From Candidatus Peregrinibacteria bacterium (GTDB lineage: Bacteria; Patescibacteriota; Gracilibacteria; CAIRYL01): DNA of 35,782 nt. Below are positions 14,739-24,066 of this stretch, piece by piece. The position numbers and the translations under genes are program-made. The stretch covers positions 1 through 35,782 of the forward strand of contig JACRHZ010000063.1 in assembly GCA_016220175.1 (NCBI GenBank). The letters are read 5' to 3'. Each line of letters starts with the position of its first letter. Position 1 is the stretch's first letter. The notes beneath the pieces are model-generated. The model was not told the DNA's origin. It did no database searches and saw only the letters and a program-made list of their open reading frames with translations.

Positions 14739-14825
14739 CTATTTCACCGTCACTTCACCGTAACGCTTTTTGCCCTTCGACTGGGCTCAGGGCAAAAAGT
14801 ATCACTTCACAGTGACACTTTTTGC
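14739..14825 (-). repeat. Three-fold repeat of the glmS 3' end, split by a REP-like hairpin
   Basis: The last codons of glmS (14825-14802) encode AKSVTVK and stop. The stretch 14773-14750 again encodes AKSVTVK and stop, differing by three synonymous third-base changes. 14753-14739 encodes VTVK and TAG in another frame. Between copies 1 and 2 lies a hairpin CTTTTTGCCCT (14766-14776) / AGGGCAAAAAG (14789-14799) with loop TCGACTGGGCTC, of the CCCTTCGAC...CTCAGGG type often seen as a REP-like element. Confidence 0.75.
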
Positions 14826-16586
14826 CAAATTCCTCGGCATATCTGGATCAAGTCCTTTCGCGACTGCAAGAGAATAGGCAAAAAGCTGAATAGGAATAAG
14901 ATTTACAATTGGGGAAGCAACACCACTTTCTGGAACTCGGAACCATTCATCAAACACCTCTTCGTTTTTTGGGCTGACCCCAATAATTTTTGCGCCTCGT
15001 GCTCGAAGCTCCATAGCATTCGAGAGAATTTCTTTTCGTGATTCATCATCTCCTACAAGTACCACACACGGTGTTCCTTTTTGAATAAGTGCAATTGGTC
15101 CATGTTTTAATTCCCCGCCAGCGAATCCCTCAGCGTGAATGTAAGACACTTCTTGAATCTTAATAGCTGCTTCAAGCGCTAATGGGAAATTCGCCCCTCG
15201 CCCGATAATGAAAATATCAGGGGAATTTTTATATCTTTTGGCGGTCTTGGCGATATGTTTTAAATACCGTGGATTCAGAAGATCGTTTATTTTTGAAGCG
15301 GTTTCTCCCAAGAGTTTTTGCCCCTCCTCTGTTTTTCCGACCGCAGCATACGCGAGGAGGAGAAGAAGGCTCATTTGGCTTGTTGCAGCCTTTGTAGAGG
15401 CTACTGCCTTCTCCACCCCAGCACGAATAAGGAGTGAGGAATCACACATGCGATGAATCGTAGATCCCTGGACATTCACGAGAGCGGAAAGTGTTGATCC
15501 TGATTTTCTGCCGACATCAAGCGCTTCAATAACATCAGCAGTTTCTCCGCTTTGAGAGATTGCCATAATAAGGGTCTCTGGTTTCAGAAAATGATGAAAT
15601 AATCGAAATTCGCTCGCAGGAGTGAAATTAATATGCCTTTTTGCGACACTTGCGAAGAAATATGTTCCAATTTGTGCTATTTTTCCTGCAGTTCCACATC
15701 CGATAAAAAATACACCCTTTGCTTTTTGAATGAGTTGCGAAAGAGCTTGAATCTCGGGAAGGTCTTGCTGAACTGCTCGGAGGATGGTCTCCTTCTGCTC
15801 GAATATTTCTTTCAGCATATAATGCTCAAAATCTCCTTTTACAGCATCTTCCATCTTCCATTCGATAGTAATGAGCCTTTTTTTAATACTTTTTCCGGTT
15901 ATGATTGAAAAAAACGACACTTTCTTTTGAGTTATTTCTACCATTTCTCCATCATCAAGGTAATTGACGGTATTGGTAAATGGAAGAAATGCGGGAATAT
16001 CCGATGCAATAAATGTGGCATCTCGAGAAATTCCAATAATCAGCGGCGCCCCCGATCTCACCGCGATAATGCGGTCTGAATCAATCCCGAAGAGCACAAA
16101 TGCAAATCGCCCCTCAAATCGCGCAGCAGCTTTTTGAGCAGCTTTTTTGAGGTCCATCCCTAATTTTACATATTCTCCAATAAGCTGAACTGCAACCTCT
16201 GTATCCGTTTCTGTAATAAATTGCACCCCTTTTTTTATGAGTTCTTTTTTAATTTCTGTGTAGTTTTCAAGAATTCCATTGTGAATTAATGCAATCTTTT
16301 TTGCAGTGTCCCAATGCGGGTGTGCGTTCAAGTTCGTTACCTCTCCGTGAGTTGCCCATCTCGAATGACCGATTGCAAGCGTACTTTTCCCAAAATTCTT
16401 GAGATGCGTAACATCGGAAATTTTTCCCGTTTTTTTCTGAACAGCGAGAACATTTCCTTTTTTTGACCGCTTCAATGTTGCTATTCCCCAAGAATCATAG
16501 CCGCGATATTCCAGCCTTTTGAGTCCCTCGAGCACAATTTTTGCTGCATCTACTTCTTTGCCGAGATATCCAAAAATTCCGCACAT
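14802..16586 (-). CDS. glmS: Glutamine-fructose-6-phosphate aminotransferase (isomerising)
   Basis: Makes glucosamine-6-phosphate from fructose-6-phosphate and glutamine, the first step to UDP-GlcNAc and peptidoglycan. 594 aa, near the usual 600-610. Cys2 in MCGIFGYLG is the N-terminal nucleophile of the glutaminase domain (1-230), with the RWATHG and NGILENY motifs. Two SIS sugar-isomerase domains follow (about 275-410 and 445-580) with FFIGCGTAGK, SQSGETADV and ELKHGPIALI. The C-terminus NLAKSVTVK closes the active site as in E. coli (NLAKSVTVE). It follows rpsT by 57 nt. The downstream sequence repeats its own 3' end. Confidence 0.96.
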   Translation of the reverse strand: MCGIFGYLGKEVDAAKIVLEGLKRLEYRGYDSWGIATLKRSKKGNVLAVQKKTGKISDVTHLKNFGKSTLAIGHSRWATHGEVTNLNAHPHWDTAKKIALIHNGILENYTEIKKELIKKGVQFITETDTEVAVQLIGEYVKLGMDLKKAAQKAAARFEGRFAFVLFGIDSDRIIAVRSGAPLIIGISRDATFIASDIPAFLPFTNTVNYLDDGEMVEITQKKVSFFSIITGKSIKKRLITIEWKMEDAVKGDFEHYMLKEIFEQKETILRAVQQDLPEIQALSQLIQKAKGVFFIGCGTAGKIAQIGTYFFASVAKRHINFTPASEFRLFHHFLKPETLIMAISQSGETADVIEALDVGRKSGSTLSALVNVQGSTIHRMCDSSLLIRAGVEKAVASTKAATSQMSLLLLLAYAAVGKTEEGQKLLGETASKINDLLNPRYLKHIAKTAKRYKNSPDIFIIGRGANFPLALEAAIKIQEVSYIHAEGFAGGELKHGPIALIQKGTPCVVLVGDDESRKEILSNAMELRARGAKIIGVSPKNEEVFDEWFRVPESGVASPIVNLIPIQLFAYSLAVAKGLDPDMPRNLAKSVTVK

Positions 16587-16643
16587 AAAAAAGAAGAAAG
16601 CGTTCTCAGTATGGGGAAAATAAATGCGATTGGGAAGAAGAAA

Positions 16644-16940
16644 CTAAGCTTTGAGAGCCTCTTCATCTTTTTTCTTCACCCCACTTTCATTAACGGCTCG
16701 AGACACAAGAGATTTTTTTCGAGAAGCGTTATTTTTGTGAATAAGATTCTTTTTTTCCGCCATATCTATTGCTTTTAGTGTCTCAGGAAGAAGGGCAGAT
16801 GCTTTTTTTGTTTCTCCGCTTTTTGCCAAATTCAAAATGTTTTTCATAAACGAGCGCATTCGCGAAAGAAACTGATGATTCCTCTCTGTTTTCTTCTTTG
16901 CTTGTCTTACTCTTTTCATGGCAGATACTATTATCGGCAT
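16644..16940 (-). CDS. rpsT: 30S ribosomal protein S20
   Basis: 98 aa, basic and helical; binds the body of 16S rRNA early in assembly. MPIIVSAMKRVRQAKKKTERN parallels the standard MPNIKSAKKRVRQ opening, which fixes the start at 16940 rather than 16970. Three helices follow, with KNNASRKKSLVSRAVN at the end. A textbook promoter lies 36-64 nt upstream. No Shine-Dalgarno is seen. Confidence 0.93.
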   Translation of the reverse strand: MPIIVSAMKRVRQAKKKTERNHQFLSRMRSFMKNILNLAKSGETKKASALLPETLKAIDMAEKKNLIHKNNASRKKSLVSRAVNESGVKKKDEEALKA

Positions 16941-16975
16941 GTGGGGAAGTGGTGAGAAAATAAAAAGCAAGGGAT

Positions 16976-17004
16976 AGTCTAGGGATTCAGCCCCTTTTTG
17001 TCAA
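16976..17004 (-). promoter_or_regulatory. Strong promoter of rpsT (and glmS)
   Basis: On the minus strand, TTGACA (17004-16999), 17 nt, TAGACT (16981-16976). It has the best -35 in the window, as expected for a ribosomal protein gene. glmS may be read from it too. Confidence 0.8.
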
Positions 17005-17030
17005 AGTCTTTTCGAAGATTTCTCAAGGAT

Positions 17031-17276
17031 TTAGGCTCTTCGGGCTTTGCTTATCTCCTTTCCTGCCTTATAGAGTCCGGTTGTGGTGAGTCCGATAATA
17101 AGACCGGACAATATAGCGTCCACCATATCTGTCCCTCCACGATATGCAGAAAAAAGAGAAAAAGCTACCGCAATGGCAATAGCAAATACGGGCGCCCATT
17201 TATGGGGAACACCAAAGCTTTTCAGGATTTCAGTAAGACCGGCGGTGATAGCTCCAATTTCTGTAGCAGTGAGCAT
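17031..17276 (-). CDS. Small two-TM membrane protein, holin-like
   Basis: 81 aa. An N-terminal amphipathic part (MLTATEIGAITAGLTEILKSFG) is followed by a membrane helix WAPVFAIAIAVAFSLFSAY (about 27-45), a short loop RGGTDM, a second helix VDAILSGLIIGLTTTGLY (about 52-69) and a basic tail KAGKEISKARRA. Size, topology and charged tail resemble phage-type holins, but no phage genes are near. It follows the alpha-2-macroglobulin gene by 27 nt on the same strand, so it is probably co-transcribed. The holin label is a shape-based guess. Confidence 0.55.
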   Translation of the reverse strand: MLTATEIGAITAGLTEILKSFGVPHKWAPVFAIAIAVAFSLFSAYRGGTDMVDAILSGLIIGLTTTGLYKAGKEISKARRA

Positions 17277-17303
17277 GGGAGAGGGAGAAAAAAAATAAAA
17301 AGG

Positions 17304-20300
17304 TTACTTATGTGAAGGGAGGACGGAAAATACCTCTCCCTGCGTTCGCCCAAAGACCTCGGGATGATACATTTCTTCAGCTTTTGCCGGAAGATGCTCA
17401 AAACTTCCTTCTGTTACCGCCTCGACGTAAAAATTGTATTCATACACTCCTGAAGGGAGAGTTTCTGCGAAGAGTAAAACGGCGTCATCTCGAATTTCTG
17501 TATGTTCGAAATAAGAAAGATTATTCCACCAGTACCACGTATCTCCTGATTTGAGCGTGTTTTCATCATTTAAGAGCAGAGATTTGTCGGCCGTTTCGAG
17601 GTTAAAATTCACGGCTTCAAGTCCTGCGGGGAGGGCTTCCCGAACAGAGACGAGATATCTTGTCTCTGGTACAAGAAGAGTAAGTTTTCCTCTGAGTCTC
17701 TCTCCTTTTTCTGCTGAAAAGACAGGATGTTCCATTTTTGTATCATCTAATTTATAATAATTTCTCATGAGACCAATTCCCTCATTTTTTTCACGTATTT
17801 CTTCTGTCGGGAGATAATACTGGAGCAGAATATCATAGAAAAGCTCTCCAATTCCCTTTTTTGAGAAAGTGAGCTCATTCAGTTGAGGATCACGAAGTAA
17901 AGAAGGGAAGTCAATATCCGAGAGTATTTTTTCGTCGAAAACATTTTCTTCAGTAAAGCTCTTCTCGAGGAGAGAACTCCCGTTTATCTCCACATTTGCT
18001 GCGAAATTTGGATGCAGCACATTCGCTTTTTCGAGATATTCCAGATAGCTGAAGACGGCCCATATTGTATCTTGAGTACTCTCCCAACTTCCCGTACTTC
18101 CTCCTCTCGCTTTTGTGAGGAATGATAATATTTTCGGGATAAGCACGTTATTTGTGTCCTCCCTCGCGAAGGTCATAAGTGCGAGCGCGGTGGTTTTTAT
18201 GGTCGAATCCATGCTCCACGGAGAAGTCTCCCCAGCATCAAATTGAACACCTCGCGGCGTATGTCTTGCTGCTGCTTCGATCTCAAACCGAAGAACTGCT
18301 TTTTCTCCATCGGTTTCTTCTAAATTTTGGAGGGCAAGAGAAAGAAGGATTTTTGCAGGAAGAGAAAGGATGCTCCTCTGTTCATACAGAAGATTCTTTG
18401 TGGAAATAATATTCTTTTCTCCTGCTTCCGAAAGAACATAGAGAACAAAAGCTTTCGTCTCGGAATCCATCTCAAAAATATCTTGACGCTGTTCCTCATT
18501 AAAACTACTGAAGAGTAAAGAACCCATCAAATAATTTTTCAAATTTTCCATACTTTGTGGATCAACATGGACATCTATTTTCCCGAGTTGTTCAAATCCA
18601 AAGAGGATATATGCCGAAAGGTAAGGATAGCTTTGAAGAGAACCCTCAAAATATCCGAATCCTCCATCGGAGCGCTGGAGTTTGTATGTCTCTTGAAGTT
18701 CTTGCCCTAATATTTTAGTAAAATTTTCTGAGATTTCAGAAGAGGCGCCTGCAGATTTCTTTCCGATCATATTTTCTGCTCGAATAAGAAGCGCTCTAGC
18801 GAGTACTCTGCTCATAATTTGTTCTGCTGAGTCGTAAGGATATGCAAGAAGACTTTCTGCTCCGCGAAGAAACATCTGGATGCGACTTGAAGCGAGTGTT
18901 ACGGTGAGTTTTCCCAAATTTGGAAGCGCTTTTTGTGGAATGCGAAGATATTCTGTAGCGCGATCCAGAGCTATTCCACTTGTTGCCAAATTTTCTCCCA
19001 AAATAGGAGCCGTCACCGGAATAAACGTCTCGACTTCATCACGAAGAGATTTATCTTCATTTTGTACAAGGAGAGTGAATTTCATGGGAGGAAAGGTCGC
19101 ATTCTGCTTTTCATTGGAACCCATGATAGTTCCTGGAAATTCGATGAGTTCTGTGCTGTTCCTTTTTATCGTGAGAGGAAATGTTGTTACCCCCTTCAAA
19201 GAAAATCCTTCGGTGTCCAGAAAAACATTTATTTTTTGATCAGTATCACTTTGGTTATAAATCAAGAATGCTGCGGTAAATGTATCCCCTGGAATTCCGA
19301 AACGTGGCAATGCCGAAGTGATCATCAGCTGTTTTCGAGAAATAAACGACTTTTTTTCCATACCAAAAGCATTGTCCTTCGTATGCGCTATGACCAAAAC
19401 TTCCCAGGTAGTGAGGTTGTCTGGAAGACGAAATTCTACCTCTAAAAGTCCATTTTCATCGGTGTGGAGATCGGCTTTCCAAAAAGCGGTATCTCTGAAT
19501 TCGCCGCGTTTTCTTTTGCTCAGATCTTCTCCAAGGGCGCCTCCTCCACCACCTTTTGCTCCGCCTTGAGCCTTAATATCAAGACGTTCGATAAGATAAA
19601 TAAGTGTTTGAGCTGTTCTGACTCCCAGAGGACGATTTCCCCAAAAGAAATCAAGAATATCTTCGAGATTTCTCGATTTGAGTGCGAGAAGAGATTTGTC
19701 CACGACGGCAATAGAAACATCAGCACTCGTTACATCGCGATTTGTCTTTCGAGTCTCAATAAGAAGCCGCACAGTATCTCCGGGCAAATACGACTCTTTC
19801 TCTGTTAGGACGGATATTTTGAGTTCCTTATCTTGGATATTTACAGAAATGGGAACCATACCTATTTTCATTTCGGGACGAGGAAGCGTATTCAAATTGT
19901 AAACTCCTCGTCGTACTTCAGGTTCTGTCATGTCCTCATCATCTTTTTGAGGAGGTGTGAAATTTTTGAGATCGTCCGCCAGTTTTTGCTCTTCCGAAGC
20001 TGCTTCTTTTTGTTCTTCCTCAGAAAGGTTTGGAAGAAGCTTTTGAATTTCTTTTTCTCTTTCCTCCACTTCGTCTTTTGTCATATTTAGCTTCTCCTCA
20101 GTATTTTTCAAATTCTCCTGAGATATTTTCTTTCTCGTTTCAGCTTTTCTGACATCAAGATCAGAAGAGGCTTCCGTGAGAGCTGCAAGTTCCCCTGTGT
20201 TTTTTAGAACTTTTGAAGTGAGTTCTGGAATGCGGAATTCCAATTCTTTTTGTAAGATTTTTTTCTCCGAAATTTCAGAGAAAAGTTTCTGAAAAACGGC

Positions 20301-23300
20301 AAAAAATCCTTTTCCCTTCACAAGAGTGATGCCAATATATGCGTTTGGAAGCATCTCTTCTGTAACAGGAATTTCGAGAAGTTCTCCGCTCTTTACCTCA
20401 ACAACTTCTGCAGAAAGAATATTTTTCCTCTCAACGGTAAGAAGTGCTTTTACGGGTTTTACAAAAGGAGATTCTACAAGGAGCTTTGCAGTATCTCCTA
20501 CTTCATAGCTTTTTTTATCAAGAGTAAGCTTAATTCGGTCGTTATTTGATCTTTGCCATGGAATGTAATCATCTGAAGACCGAAAGAGAGTCGCAGCAGA
20601 TCTTGTTTCTCGCTGAGACGAGTCTTTCCAAGTGGCGATAGCTTTTATGGTTCCGGAATATCGATCATCTCCCTGAGGAATATCAAACGTAATGCCGCCT
20701 CTTCCATCTTTTCCAGTTTCAGCATTTTTTTCCTGAAGAAGTATTTTTTCTTCGGTACTATCCCAATAAAAATTTCCATCAATTCCCTCCTTCTGCACAG
20801 AATTCCAGATGCTCTGATAGATTTTCACATCAACTTCTTCATTTGGTCGCGGATTTCCCTCGACATCAAGAGTGAAAAGATCAAAAGAGAGATTCATATC
20901 CGTAGTGCTGAGGAAGGAATTCTCTGGACGGATACCGACAAAACCATCTGCTTCGAGGAGCATGAAAGTTTCTGCCTTTGAAACATTTCTTTCAGAAGCA
21001 TCTCTCAGCGTCGCGTATACAGTAACAAGCTGAGCGTCGGTAATATCCCCATTTTCCGCATTGAGATGATCTGGAATCGAAAAAGAAAATTTTCCGTGAG
21101 CATCAAGCTTCCCTGTTCCATCAAGAACAACTGTTTCTTCCGGAGAACAAGACCAGTAACAGCCATATTCGTCTGTGGAAAAGGAATACCATTCTCCTTC
21201 CTCTGGACCGTAATAAAAATATGGCTCTCGTACAACCAAATACGAAACATCAGCGTTTGGAAGACTTCCGCCAAAAAAGTATTCTGCCGAAATCGTTATC
21301 GGAAGTTCTGTGCCGAGGAATGGATGGGCAAGAGAAGTCTTCACTTCCACCTTATACTCTGGCTTTCGATACTCTTCTACGGAAAATGTTCGTGTAAACC
21401 ATCCCTTATCGCCTAGAGAAGCATTCAGGACATACGTTCCAAGAGAAGCTCCATCTGCAAGGAGAAGTTCTCCGGAAAAAGTCCCCATGTCACTCAGCGT
21501 CACATCTTGAGAAAAAATTTCTTTTCCTTCAGGGTCTTCTCCTTGAAGATGTACTACCGTATTTTGAGCGGGAATTTGGAGATTCGCATCATTATCGGAT
21601 CTTAAAATTCCTTTATAATACACCGTTTGTCCCGGGCGATATATTGGTCTATCAGTATACATATATCCTCTGAAAAACGGATGAATTTGCCAATCCTCAG
21701 GAATACCGAACTCCCACGGTGAAATTCCTTCCGACCAATTATTCCCAACAAGAGAGAAGAAGTCTTTTCCCTTTCGTGCAATGATGAAATATTGGCGATA
21801 GAGATCATCGGCTGGGAGTTTTCCTTCCCAAATTCCTTGAGCATTCGTGTATCCCGTGTTTATTCTCGTAACGGGATTGTCGTAGCTCCCGCTCAATACT
21901 TCGATGGACATATTCTCCACAGGTTTCCCTTCCAAAAAATCAGTAGCCCACACGAGAATTTTTTCATCGGTCCATTTTGCGGTGATTCCAGAATTTACGA
22001 GAAGAGCAGTACCGGTGAAAACGTGAGGAGCCTTTTCCCAAGAGTACTGAAACTCTGGGGAAAAGAATTCATATCCGTAGATTCCGCCCGAAAACTCGAT
22101 CTCATCAGAAATTGAAATTTCATCGACTCGAGTGATATTTTTTTCTCCAGAAATTTCCTTTGTCCACGACCTTGGATTTTTCCCATAGGTATCGCAAAAT
22201 CCATTTTCAAGTGGCAAAAACTTCAGTTGCATATCGAGAAATTCTTTTTCCGGGATCTCACAAACCGTAACAAATATTTTGGAAATATTCCGGTGTTGCA
22301 CAAAAAGAGAAACGGGGTCATCTCTTTCAAAAACAGAAGGACCCGAAGTGCGAGCCATATACGAAAGCTGTGATTTATAATCAGTTGTTCGAAATGTTCC
22401 CGTCACCTCAGTTGGCAGGAGAGATTCTTTCTCGAGTTCTTGATATTCCTTATCAGAAACGGCATCCAAAATCCCACTTTTGACATCCTCTTTATATGCA
22501 GCAATTCTTGCATCTTTTAGCTGAGCATTAAGTGTCCATGCGTACGCCGTCTCTGCCAAAAATGGACCAGAAATTTCGTATTCAAGGATATTCTGTTTAA
22601 GAGGAGATACAGGCTTTTGCTCATCTACCAGTGGAACAGAATCATATACTTGGGATACATATAATTTTTTTGGATCAATTTCTGGAGAGAAAGAGATGTG
22701 TTTAAGGATTTCATCCGTATCTGTTGGGGTTCTCAGTTGAATACGAAGGCTTTCATGAGGAGCGATACTTCCGCCATTTTGTGGAGAATATGTAACGACT
22801 CCGGGGTCTTCCATAGTACGGAATGTGCTCTTTGTGGCTTCTGTACTCATTTTTGTCCCATTAAGACTTTTCACTCCCACATCCACCACAAGAGAAATAG
22901 TTTCATTTTTTGCAAAATTTGGTTCAAAACTCACCATCATGGCATTTGGATCGCGCTCGTGATCCCATGTAATTTTAAGTTTTCGCTTCTCGCCACTCGG
23001 AAGATCAGGAGAAATAGTGAGATGATCGAAAAATGAATTTTCATTTACTGACTGATTCCAGAGAATACGGACTTTTGTTTTCGGTGAAATAAATGTTGCC
23101 GTATCACTCGGTGTGATCGATACTATTTTTGGCTCCTCCGTTTCAAAATGCCACTCTGCCTCATGAATCAGACGTCCTCCATCTGCAGTTGGCGCTTCCT
23201 TTTTGAGATGTGCGCGAAAAATATTCCCCAAGGGAAATGTATTTTCATCCGGAATAAATTCTATTGCCGAAGTTCCCAGCCAATGAAACTTGCCCTGAAT

Positions 23301-23954
23301 TTCTGGCTCAAACGTCAAATAGTCAGAAAATCGAGAAAGGGAATCACTCAGATTTTCTTCAGGAGTTTCGAGTGGACGAATCGGGCGATCAAACATGAGG
23401 ACAATACGTTGGTCCTTTTGAAAGATAGGAAGTTCTTTGGGAAGCTCTTCATCTTTTTTCTGTTCAGCCTCAGAAACCTCTTCAAAAAGTCGATCTCCGC
23501 GCTGAGTCTCCTTAATCTGATTCCATTCGTACGGAGAAATTGGCGAAATAAAAGTAATTTGGGGCGGTCCGACAATGAGAAATGTTTGGAAATATGATTT
23601 CCCCATTACTTTCCCGAGCCAGCTTTCAGCGCTTCCATCAATGGTTACAGAAATTTGCTCCCCGATTTCAAATGGCTTAGATGGTTCAAAAAAGAGAGTT
23701 TTTTGGTTCTCCCAAAAGAATCTCCCCTGCATTTCAGGAGCGAGAGAAAATGCACTCTCTACGCTTTTTGCATTCATCCTTTCTGTGAATTCAAAGCGGA
23801 GAAGCGCATTAAAAGAGATTTCCTTGATGCGAGTTTCTTCTTCTCCGCCAAGCACACGAGGAGTGCCGGCAGTGCTCCACAAAAGGACTCCTCCTCCGGT
23901 AAGGAGAAGGAGAACTCCAAAAAATCCCCAAAACTTTTTCCCAAAAAATTTCAT
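17304..23954 (-). CDS. Giant alpha-2-macroglobulin family protein without thioester cysteine
   Basis: 2216 aa against about 1500-1650 in enterobacterial homologues. An N-terminal hydrophobic segment (residues 8-28, no lipobox) is a signal peptide or anchor, so it acts outside the cytoplasm. SbsA/MG-like Ig domains fill the first half. The MG2 region has DRPIYRPGQTVYYKG. The A2M domain has VLVIAHTKDNAFGMEKK, then the helical toroid. The thioester site, usually YPYGCAEQ, reads YPYDSAEQ with Ser1709 instead of Cys, so no thioester can form. A charged coiled-coil-like insert lies at about 1221-1340. A Gly-rich bait-like loop is near GGAKGGGGGALGE. Bacterial A2Ms trap proteases and usually pair with pbpC; none is here. 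Confidence 0.9.
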   Translation of the reverse strand: MKFFGKKFWGFFGVLLLLTGGGVLLWSTAGTPRVLGGEEETRIKEISFNALLRFEFTERMNAKSVESAFSLAPEMQGRFFWENQKTLFFEPSKPFEIGEQISVTIDGSAESWLGKVMGKSYFQTFLIVGPPQITFISPISPYEWNQIKETQRGDRLFEEVSEAEQKKDEELPKELPIFQKDQRIVLMFDRPIRPLETPEENLSDSLSRFSDYLTFEPEIQGKFHWLGTSAIEFIPDENTFPLGNIFRAHLKKEAPTADGGRLIHEAEWHFETEEPKIVSITPSDTATFISPKTKVRILWNQSVNENSFFDHLTISPDLPSGEKRKLKITWDHERDPNAMMVSFEPNFAKNETISLVVDVGVKSLNGTKMSTEATKSTFRTMEDPGVVTYSPQNGGSIAPHESLRIQLRTPTDTDEILKHISFSPEIDPKKLYVSQVYDSVPLVDEQKPVSPLKQNILEYEISGPFLAETAYAWTLNAQLKDARIAAYKEDVKSGILDAVSDKEYQELEKESLLPTEVTGTFRTTDYKSQLSYMARTSGPSVFERDDPVSLFVQHRNISKIFVTVCEIPEKEFLDMQLKFLPLENGFCDTYGKNPRSWTKEISGEKNITRVDEISISDEIEFSGGIYGYEFFSPEFQYSWEKAPHVFTGTALLVNSGITAKWTDEKILVWATDFLEGKPVENMSIEVLSGSYDNPVTRINTGYTNAQGIWEGKLPADDLYRQYFIIARKGKDFFSLVGNNWSEGISPWEFGIPEDWQIHPFFRGYMYTDRPIYRPGQTVYYKGILRSDNDANLQIPAQNTVVHLQGEDPEGKEIFSQDVTLSDMGTFSGELLLADGASLGTYVLNASLGDKGWFTRTFSVEEYRKPEYKVEVKTSLAHPFLGTELPITISAEYFFGGSLPNADVSYLVVREPYFYYGPEEGEWYSFSTDEYGCYWSCSPEETVVLDGTGKLDAHGKFSFSIPDHLNAENGDITDAQLVTVYATLRDASERNVSKAETFMLLEADGFVGIRPENSFLSTTDMNLSFDLFTLDVEGNPRPNEEVDVKIYQSIWNSVQKEGIDGNFYWDSTEEKILLQEKNAETGKDGRGGITFDIPQGDDRYSGTIKAIATWKDSSQRETRSAATLFRSSDDYIPWQRSNNDRIKLTLDKKSYEVGDTAKLLVESPFVKPVKALLTVERKNILSAEVVEVKSGELLEIPVTEEMLPNAYIGITLVKGKGFFAVFQKLFSEISEKKILQKELEFRIPELTSKVLKNTGELAALTEASSDLDVRKAETRKKISQENLKNTEEKLNMTKDEVEEREKEIQKLLPNLSEEEQKEAASEEQKLADDLKNFTPPQKDDEDMTEPEVRRGVYNLNTLPRPEMKIGMVPISVNIQDKELKISVLTEKESYLPGDTVRLLIETRKTNRDVTSADVSIAVVDKSLLALKSRNLEDILDFFWGNRPLGVRTAQTLIYLIERLDIKAQGGAKGGGGGALGEDLSKRKRGEFRDTAFWKADLHTDENGLLEVEFRLPDNLTTWEVLVIAHTKDNAFGMEKKSFISRKQLMITSALPRFGIPGDTFTAAFLIYNQSDTDQKINVFLDTEGFSLKGVTTFPLTIKRNSTELIEFPGTIMGSNEKQNATFPPMKFTLLVQNEDKSLRDEVETFIPVTAPILGENLATSGIALDRATEYLRIPQKALPNLGKLTVTLASSRIQMFLRGAESLLAYPYDSAEQIMSRVLARALLIRAENMIGKKSAGASSEISENFTKILGQELQETYKLQRSDGGFGYFEGSLQSYPYLSAYILFGFEQLGKIDVHVDPQSMENLKNYLMGSLLFSSFNEEQRQDIFEMDSETKAFVLYVLSEAGEKNIISTKNLLYEQRSILSLPAKILLSLALQNLEETDGEKAVLRFEIEAAARHTPRGVQFDAGETSPWSMDSTIKTTALALMTFAREDTNNVLIPKILSFLTKARGGSTGSWESTQDTIWAVFSYLEYLEKANVLHPNFAANVEINGSSLLEKSFTEENVFDEKILSDIDFPSLLRDPQLNELTFSKKGIGELFYDILLQYYLPTEEIREKNEGIGLMRNYYKLDDTKMEHPVFSAEKGERLRGKLTLLVPETRYLVSVREALPAGLEAVNFNLETADKSLLLNDENTLKSGDTWYWWNNLSYFEHTEIRDDAVLLFAETLPSGVYEYNFYVEAVTEGSFEHLPAKAEEMYHPEVFGRTQGEVFSVLPSHK

Positions 23955-24045
23955 TACCGTTTCGCAAAAAATCGCTGATAGGTACTCTTACCGTATACTT
24001 TTTCTCTCGAAAAAAAAAGGAAATTCTGTCAAAATGGGGAAGAAA

Positions 24046-24066
24046 TTTTGAATTTTGAATTTTGAA
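24046..24066 (+). repeat. Heptamer array TTTTGAA x3 at the FemAB start
   Basis: Three exact tandem units TTTTGAA. The TTG start codon (24062-24064) of the FemAB gene is in the third unit and an in-frame TGA (24056-24058) in the second, so the array limits how far upstream the gene can reach. Confidence 0.9.

Noticed and set aside
24034-24064. Phase switching of the FemAB gene from an upstream ATG at 24034 through the TTTTGAA array
   Set aside because: That frame meets TGA within the first repeat unit whatever the number of units, so slippage there cannot fuse this ATG to the gene.
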